Made by a program: the position numbers and the translations under genes. This document shows, piece by piece, positions 7,077 to 10,894 of a stretch of DNA of 10,894 nucleotides; within the stretch, counting starts at the first letter, position 1; each line of letters starts with the position of its first letter. The stretch comes from Thermoplasmata archaeon (GTDB taxonomy: Archaea > Thermoplasmatota > Thermoplasmata > Thermoplasmatales > Thermoplasmataceae). The stretch lies in contig JAKAUD010000113.1 in the NCBI GenBank assembly GCA_021827885.1, positions 1 through 10,894 of the forward strand, written 5' to 3'. Below the pieces are notes generated by a model. It searched no databases. It worked only from the letters and a program-made list of their open reading frames with translations, and was not told the DNA's origin.

Positions 7077-7607
7077 TTGACACATTTCAACCAGTATTCT
7101 TCATTTTCAGTGGGATTCTATACCAAGATCATTTCCGGTTATTTCACGACGGATGATCATTCCATTGGAGAGCTGTCGATGTTTCCGGACACAATGGCAC
7201 AGACCGCAAATATGTGCCCGCAGATTGATGCAGTGGTCGGAGGCGCATTATATTCCAATAGAAGGATCTGCTCCATCACTGAAGAGTATGGGGTAACACC
7301 GTATTTCTTACCTAAAACGAATGCGACGTTCCGTGCCAAAGGGGTAGAATCATGGAAGACAATGTTCTATGATTTCGTTGACAATACCCAGGAATGGCTG
7401 GTGGAATATCACATGCTATCAATATCAGAATCTGTCAATTCAACGTTGAAGGGGAAGAGACCCGTAAAGGTAAGAAAGAAGCTTCCCTTAAGAAAGAATA
7501 CAGAGGAGATACTGAAGATCAACATGCACAACCTCAGGCAGTACGGCTACTTGAGGCATACAGACCCGGATATGATTAAGGAGTACAGGGAACTGTACCT
7601 CAAATAA
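7077..7607 (+). pseudogene. IS4-like DDE transposase, 5'-truncated with mutated active site
   Basis: This 176-codon frame is the C-terminal part of a DDE (IS4/transposase_11-type) transposase: FSVGFYTKIISGYFTTDDHSIGE, then ALYSNRRICSITEEYGVTPYFLPK, then the YREK region and a basic tail. The N-terminal half, with the first catalytic aspartate, is absent; the frame begins next to the right end of the IS3-like element. Two key positions look mutated. VVGGALYSNRR (53-63) has G56 (codon GGC, 7242-7244) where relatives have the second catalytic Asp (GDAxYxS). The YREK signature Y111-x2-R-x3-E118-x6-K125 has L114 (codon CTA, 7416-7418) in place of Arg; each is explained by one base change. E118 remains. 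The TTG at 7077 is only the frame's nominal start. The fragment cannot encode an active enzyme. Confidence 0.75.
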
Positions 7608-7682
7608 TATCGTCCCAAAGCCGTGTAGATCGTAAGATTTAAATGTCTATTCGTGGCAGGCCTAACTCAATATCAAAAAAAT

Positions 7683-7693
7683 AGTTTATAGTT
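7683..7693 (+). promoter_or_regulatory. TATA box of the second GT4 gene
   Basis: The stretch AGTTTATAGTT is centred about 26 bases before the GTG at 7713, the spacing expected if the transcript starts at the GTG codon itself. No Shine-Dalgarno lies between, which supports a leaderless GTG start. Confidence 0.5.
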
Positions 7694-7712
7694 ACTTCAG
7701 CTATTACGGCAT

Positions 7713-8801
7713 GTGAGAATCCTATGGCTGGCACATCGTGATCCGCTGAATCCAAGAGCCGGCGGTGCAGAGAAAACAATAAACGAAGTTTGTATAAGGC
7801 TTGCGAAAAAAGGCCATAAAATCATTCTGTTAACTGGGGGCTGGAAAGGCTGTAAGTCCATAGAAAATTTCCAAGGAATTGAAATTCATCGCTTTGGCGA
7901 AAACCTTGCCCCACATCTGGTAGCTCCTATTTTTCTATTGAAATACCATTTTGATCTGGTTGTGAATGACCTCGGACATGCAGTGCCCTGGTTTTCCTCG
8001 ACTATTCTAAATAAACACAATATCGCATTCTTTCGCCATCTTCATGCTAGGTCTCTTCCTGGGCAGGTCAAACCAATAATAGCTAAATTCATAACAGCCA
8101 TTGAAAAATGCTACTTTATCCTGTACCACGATACAATTTTCGTTACTGAATCAAGCACTTCGAAGAGTGATCTAATAAAATTGGGCATAAGTGATAATAA
8201 AATAGTCATGAATTCACCTGGTGTTGATTCTAATCTCTTCAAACCTGTTGCCAAGACAAAATTTTCCACAATTGTATATTTTGGAGGTATGAGAAGATAC
8301 AAAAGACCTCAGGTTAGCATATTATTGCTGAAAAGGATCATTGATAGATTTGGTGACATCAGACTCATTATCATCGGTTCCGGCCCGGAAGAAGGAACTC
8401 TAAAAAAATTGTCCACGAAACTTGGCTTACAGGAATCAATTTCTTTTAAGGGAAGAGTTTCTACCGAGGAACTTTCAGGCATAGTAGCCTCTTCATGGTT
8501 AAATGTCCACACCTCCATTACAGAGGGTTGGGGATACTCTATACTCGAGGCTTCAGCCGCAGGAACACCTACGGTTGCATACGAAGTGCCTGGAGTCAGG
8601 GATGCCATAGTAAACGGAATCAATGGAATAAAAGTTGACGATGGTAACCTGGATGCACTAACTGATGCAGCGCTTTCCATACTAAGAAATCCAGAAAAAT
8701 GGTGGTCTTCATCTGTAAGGTTGGCAAAGAAATATTCATGGGATAAGACGGCGGAGTTATGGGATAACTTGTTTGACAGAGTCACAAGAAAATCAAAATA
8801 G
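7713..8801 (+). CDS. Family 4 (GT-B) glycosyltransferase
   Basis: The 362-residue protein is a textbook GT4 enzyme. The N-terminal MRILWLAHRDPLNPRAGGAEK has the glycine loop with GGAE at 17-20. SPGVDSNLFKP (168-178) is the inter-domain 'PNGVD' motif. GGMRRYKRP (191-199) supplies the Arg/Lys that contact the donor diphosphate, and IIIGSGPEE (219-227) follows. The E-x7-E motif is EGWGYSILE (E271, E279), then ASAAGTPTVAY. The C-terminal YSWDKTAELW (341-350) is the usual closing helix. It transfers a sugar from a nucleotide donor, most likely to a lipid-linked glycan. The start is GTG at 7713, chosen because MRILWLAH matches family N-termini and a TATA box is correctly spaced. A long open frame on the opposite strand (8309-8818) is a shadow. 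The gene stands alone between the transposon scar and the gmd pseudogene; it may once have been transcribed with the latter (55-base gap). Confidence 0.9.
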   Translation: MRILWLAHRDPLNPRAGGAEKTINEVCIRLAKKGHKIILLTGGWKGCKSIENFQGIEIHRFGENLAPHLVAPIFLLKYHFDLVVNDLGHAVPWFSSTILNKHNIAFFRHLHARSLPGQVKPIIAKFITAIEKCYFILYHDTIFVTESSTSKSDLIKLGISDNKIVMNSPGVDSNLFKPVAKTKFSTIVYFGGMRRYKRPQVSILLLKRIIDRFGDIRLIIIGSGPEEGTLKKLSTKLGLQESISFKGRVSTEELSGIVASSWLNVHTSITEGWGYSILEASAAGTPTVAYEVPGVRDAIVNGINGIKVDDGNLDALTDAALSILRNPEKWWSSSVRLAKKYSWDKTAELWDNLFDRVTRKSK

Positions 8802-8835
8802 TTACTTTCTGGTATCAAAAGTGAAATTCTAATGT

Positions 8836-8843
8836 AATTTTTT
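8836..8843 (+). terminator. Possible T-run terminator after the GT4 gene
   Basis: A run of six T (8838-8843) lies some 35 bases after the GT4 stop. Archaeal RNA polymerase can terminate at such runs. The downstream TATATA also makes it look promoter-like, but it lies too close to the ATG at 8856 to serve that codon. Weak call. Confidence 0.25.
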
Positions 8844-8855
8844 ATATACTTAGAT

Positions 8856-9685
8856 ATGAAGCCATTTATAACCGGTATCTCCAGTCATGTCGGTATTTCA
8901 TCTCAACCCTGATAGAAAGAGAGAAACCTGAAGAACTCTACCACCTAGCTGCACAAAGTTTTCTTGGCTGTATTTCCGGAATACTTTGTCCACATACGAT
9001 GCGAACATCGTGGGCACGCTGAACGTTTGCAATGCAATAAAGGATTCATCGCCCGATACAAGGATGTACTTTGCCGCCACCTCGGAACTGTTAGGGCAGC
9101 CCAAAGAAATGCCGCAGAACGAGATGACGCCGTTCTTCCCCCGCAGCCCCCCCTAGCGGTATCAAAGCTTGCTGGCATATGGACGGTTAGGACGTACAGG
9201 GAGACGTACAAGTTGTACATGGCCAACGGCATACTGTTCAACCATGAATCCGAGGTAGGGGGTCCGGAATTTGTGACCAGGAAGATATCCATGGCCGTGG
9301 CAAGGATCGCAAATGGGTATAAAGAGCCTGTCATACTTGGGAACCTGAGCGCCGTTAAGGACTGGGGTTACGCAAGGGATTATGTGGATGGTATGTGGAA
9401 GATGCTCCAGCAGGACTATCCTGATGATTTTGTGCTGGGCACCAATGAATCGCACACGGTCAGGGAGTTCGTCGAGGCCGCTTTCAGGACAATAGGGAAG
9501 AGCATAACATGGAAGGGCAGCGGGGTTAATGAAGTCGGATTATCAGAGGACGGGAAAACCCTAGTGAAGGTCAGCAGGGAATTTTCCGGCCGCTGGAATC
9601 GGACAACTACAGTGGAGATTATTCGAAAGCCAAGAAGAAGATCGGGTGGGAGCCCGAGACAAAGTTTGGCGAACTTGTAAAATAA
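8856..9685 (+). pseudogene. gmd: GDP-mannose 4,6-dehydratase pseudogene, several frameshifts
   Basis: Piecing frames together recovers a Gmd protein. The start MKPFITGI (8856) matches the Rossmann N-terminus. The next ~50-60 codons are missing, then comes EREKPEELYHLAAQSFLG (8915-8968). After a one-base loss between 8969 and 8994 come YDANIVGTLN and FAATSELLGQPKE with the PFFPRSP motif. At a run of seven C (9147-9153) the frame hits a TAG and resumes as AVSKLAGIWTVRTYRE, then NGILFNHES, FVTRKI, LGNLSAVKDWGYARDYV and FVLGTNESHTVREFV, all Gmd hallmarks. One T is lost in 9582-9585; restoring it gives the normal end, finishing at the TAA 9683-9685. The catalytic Tyr of the SDR Y-x3-K motif falls in the C-run lesion; the Lys is still readable. 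Intact Gmd makes GDP-4-keto-6-deoxymannose, precursor of GDP-rhamnose, fucose and perosamine. The sequence is visibly richer in G+C than its neighbours, suggesting separate acquisition. Confidence 0.9.
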
Positions 9686-9869
9686 TGGTGGAGAGTGACT
9701 TGAAGAATATTGATAAATAGATGACAATCTTGAACAAATTTAGACTGAGTCCTCTTTTAGGTTATTTGAGTTATTTTCAATTCAGCATTAGTTTACTTCG
9801 ATATCCATGAACTTTTATATCGTACAACATATGTTGATGTTAAGTTCACGAATAATTAAAACTCCTACC
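9686..9869. other. Convergent intergenic region with nested dyads
   Basis: About 180 bases lie between the 3' ends of the gmd pseudogene and the family 2 glycosyltransferase. No gene was recognised. It contains a perfect 12-base palindrome CAACATATGTTG (9825-9836) enclosed by inverted arms TGAACTT (9808-9814) and AAGTTCA (9842-9848). Being between two convergent 3' ends, it may act as a two-way terminator, or be a protein-binding site. Confidence 0.4.
9808..9848. repeat. Nested inverted repeats between convergent genes
   Basis: Outer arms are TGAACTT (9808-9814) and AAGTTCA (9842-9848), perfect over 7 bases. Inside them is the perfect palindrome CAACATATGTTG (9825-9836), slightly off-centre relative to the outer pair. 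The combination could fold into a hairpin with an internal bulge. Role unknown; a terminator structure is the simplest idea. Confidence 0.5.
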
Positions 9870-10622
9870 CTATGCCCATCTAAACTTAGCGTAGTAAAGT
9901 TTCTTGAGTGACTCGGGAATATATTTAGCCATTCTGGAATGAGCAACACTGAATGCAATCAGTGAAATGCCCATGCCTATGGCGAGAAGCGTCGGCTCAA
10001 ATGAGCTTCCGTCAGCGTGCCGGTATTCAACACTTGTTTCAGTGATTCTGGCACCCTGTTTGCTGGCATAGTAAAGCAGGGCAACATCGTAGAAAGCATT
10101 CGTCACTGATACCTTTCTGATCGGTTTCACCAGAAACTCCGTACGAAATATCTTGTATCCACTCTGTGTGTCAGCTACGTTCAAATTAAGCAAGCCACGC
10201 AGAAGCAGATTGAATCCCCTGCTTAAAATCCTTCTGGACACTGGAATAAGGTTATCCCTGTTACCGTATCTTGAAAGTATTATCACATCATTGTCTCTCA
10301 ACAGCGAAATTTCTTTGAGAACAGCTGATAATGGAACGCTGTTGTCTGCATCCATCAGGATAGTATACTCAGAGCTCACGGGAAGCGCACGTCTTATGGC
10401 TCCGCCCTTTCCGCTCCTTCCGCTTGACTTGTTTATCTCAACAAACTTATACTTCCTCGCATATTCCTTCACAATCTTTTCTGTGCCGTCGTTTCCGTCA
10501 ATGCACACCTTGACATCCCATGGAAGACGGTTAGACCATATGAAATCAGTTATCTCTTCAAGGGTTGGATCTATCCTCTTCTCTTCATTGTAGGCAGGTA
10601 TTATGATGGAAAAAGTTCTCAT
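9870..10622 (-). CDS. Dolichyl-phosphate sugar synthase-like family 2 glycosyltransferase
   Basis: From the ATG at 10622 the protein is 250 residues and starts MRTFSIIIPAYNEEKRI, the usual N-terminus of DPM1/ALG5-like GT2 enzymes. It continues with VCIDGNDGTEKIVKEY (39-54), the GKGGAIRRAL motif (71-80), the DXD-type MDADNS (90-95) and DTQSGYKIFR (151-160), the last highly typical of dolichyl-phosphate glucosyl/mannosyltransferases. A hydrophobic segment (about 212-225) may touch the membrane. It should move a sugar from UDP- or GDP-sugar to dolichyl phosphate, giving the lipid donor used by GT-C enzymes such as the one proposed at 1505-3853. The frame is open further upstream (ATGs at 10682 and 10706); I chose 10622 because family homology starts there and a TATA-like GTATATAA lies inside the longer version. 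The longer start remains possible, since another TATA box sits at 10755-10765. Sugar specificity is not readable. Confidence 0.85.
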   Translation of the reverse strand: MRTFSIIIPAYNEEKRIDPTLEEITDFIWSNRLPWDVKVCIDGNDGTEKIVKEYARKYKFVEINKSSGRSGKGGAIRRALPVSSEYTILMDADNSVPLSAVLKEISLLRDNDVIILSRYGNRDNLIPVSRRILSRGFNLLLRGLLNLNVADTQSGYKIFRTEFLVKPIRKVSVTNAFYDVALLYYASKQGARITETSVEYRHADGSSFEPTLLAIGMGISLIAFSVAHSRMAKYIPESLKKLYYAKFRWA

Positions 10623-10724
10623 CAATAGCGGATTTGTCTGGCCTTCCCGAACCAGTTCCTGCTCCGTGGTCTGATTAAGCATAAATAAGTAGGATGTTAT
10701 ATACATATCTCATTTAAAACTTTC

Positions 10725-10748
10725 CGAAACCTGCATGGGCGAAACCTG
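10725..10748. repeat. Tandem 9-base direct repeat in promoter
   Basis: CGAAACCTG occurs at 10725-10733 and again at 10740-10748, a period of 15 bases. The pair lies immediately downstream of the TATA-like box on the minus strand (10755-10765), where transcription of the dolichyl-phosphate glycosyltransferase gene would start. Such placement suits a regulator binding two half-sites about one and a half helical turns apart. Function is inferred only from position. Confidence 0.4.
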
Positions 10749-10754
10749 TATTGG

Positions 10755-10765
10755 TATTTTATAAG
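10755..10765 (-). promoter_or_regulatory. TATA box upstream of the GT2 gene
   Basis: The minus strand reads CTTATAAAATA, the best TATA-like match upstream of the gene. It predicts a transcript start near 10733, leaving a leader of about 25 bases to the ATG at 10706 or about 110 bases to the preferred ATG at 10622. A second candidate, GTATATAA (reverse of 10697-10704), would start transcription near 10673. Confidence 0.35.
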
Positions 10766-10766
10766 T

Positions 10767-10894
10767 GTTAGAAACTCTCATCGTCAGATAGAGGATGATC
10801 AACCCTGACAGATAGTTACAGCATAACGGCCTCTTTCTATTCGATGATCCTAAATCAGCAAACGTAAATATTGACAGATAACTCCTTTGAGACA
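10767..10894. other. Right-edge non-coding stretch
   Basis: No recognisable gene in the last ~130 bases. TGACAGATA occurs twice (10806-10814 and 10872-10880). Short frames in this stretch end quickly in stop codons and do not resemble known proteins. Confidence 0.35.

Noticed and set aside
5834..7084. TGACACA at 5834-5840 and 7078-7084 as a target-site duplication of the IS3-like element
   Set aside because: The two copies are at unequal distances from the inverted-repeat core (18 versus 3 bases) and the motif is short; chance is likely.
8309..8818. 169-codon open frame on the minus strand
   Set aside because: It lies wholly opposite the clear family 4 glycosyltransferase gene, has low-complexity serine-rich sequence without motifs, and is a shadow frame.
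8964..9160. First part of a 238-codon plus-strand frame as an independent new N-terminus
   Set aside because: The residues before AVSKLAG are the out-of-frame reading of the gmd sequence YDANIVGTLN...SELLGQPKE; the frame is an artefact of the lesions.
8945..9727. Several minus-strand open frames of 68-129 codons
   Set aside because: All lie opposite the gmd pseudogene, which explains the bases on the plus strand; none resembles a protein family.
9832..9912. 26-codon frame after a TATA-like TTTTATATC
   Set aside because: It is very short, overlaps the 3' end of the opposite glycosyltransferase gene, has no protein-like features, and the TATA spacing does not fit the ATG.
10795..10881. Short plus-strand frames reading MINPDR and a 20-codon piece with LFLFDDPKS
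   Set aside because: They are interrupted by a stop and have no start or homology I can recognise; too little to call a gene fragment.
1..10894. Defence system, CRISPR array, tRNA or rRNA
   Set aside because: No regularly spaced repeats, no cloverleaf-like sequence, no nuclease or helicase motifs were seen; all recognised genes are glycan-related or transposases.

Overview
The window looks like part of an archaeal chromosome, most plausibly an acidophilic Thermoplasmata (Thermoplasmatales-like) archaeon. The supporting signs are A+T-rich DNA with heavy ATA, AGA and AGG codon use, and TATA-type boxes about 25-30 bases before start codons that mostly lack a Shine-Dalgarno sequence (leaderless style). 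There are also glycosyltransferases of the archaeal dolichol-linked glycosylation type and a membrane protein whose outer domain is packed with N-glycosylation sequons. The lineage is inference; no rRNA or other marker gene is present.

Layout. 1-131 is the start of an OrfA-type transposase gene (minus strand) running off the left edge. 322-1356 (minus) is a family 2 glycosyltransferase. A 148-base divergent promoter region separates it from a plus-strand pair: a large polytopic membrane protein of probable GT-C type (1505-3853) and, 6 bases later, a family 4 glycosyltransferase (3860-4912). Convergent with that pair is an FkbM-type methyltransferase (4978-5772, minus). 5849-7607 is a mobile-element scar: an IS3-like element with overlapping orfA/orfB abuts the 3' part of an IS4-like transposase, and both transposases carry lesions in their catalytic cores. 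7713-8801 (plus) is a second family 4 glycosyltransferase. 8856-9685 is a multiply broken GDP-mannose 4,6-dehydratase gene. 9870-10622 (minus) is a dolichyl-phosphate sugar synthase-like family 2 glycosyltransferase. The last ~130 bases hold no recognised gene.

How it fits together (inference). This is a surface-glycan or protein N-glycosylation island. The DPM1/ALG5-like enzyme would charge the lipid carrier with sugar. The GT2 and two GT4 enzymes would extend a lipid-linked glycan on the cytoplasmic face. The polytopic protein would act across the membrane using a lipid-phosphate sugar donor, and the FkbM enzyme would O-methylate a sugar. The gmd pseudogene indicates that a route to GDP-6-deoxy sugars existed here and has decayed. 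IS remnants at the left edge and in the middle fit the high turnover usual for glycan loci.

I found no CRISPR array, toxin-antitoxin pair, RNA gene or clearly new multi-gene system. The most unusual intact gene is the polytopic protein with the heavily sequon-loaded ectodomain (1505-3853).
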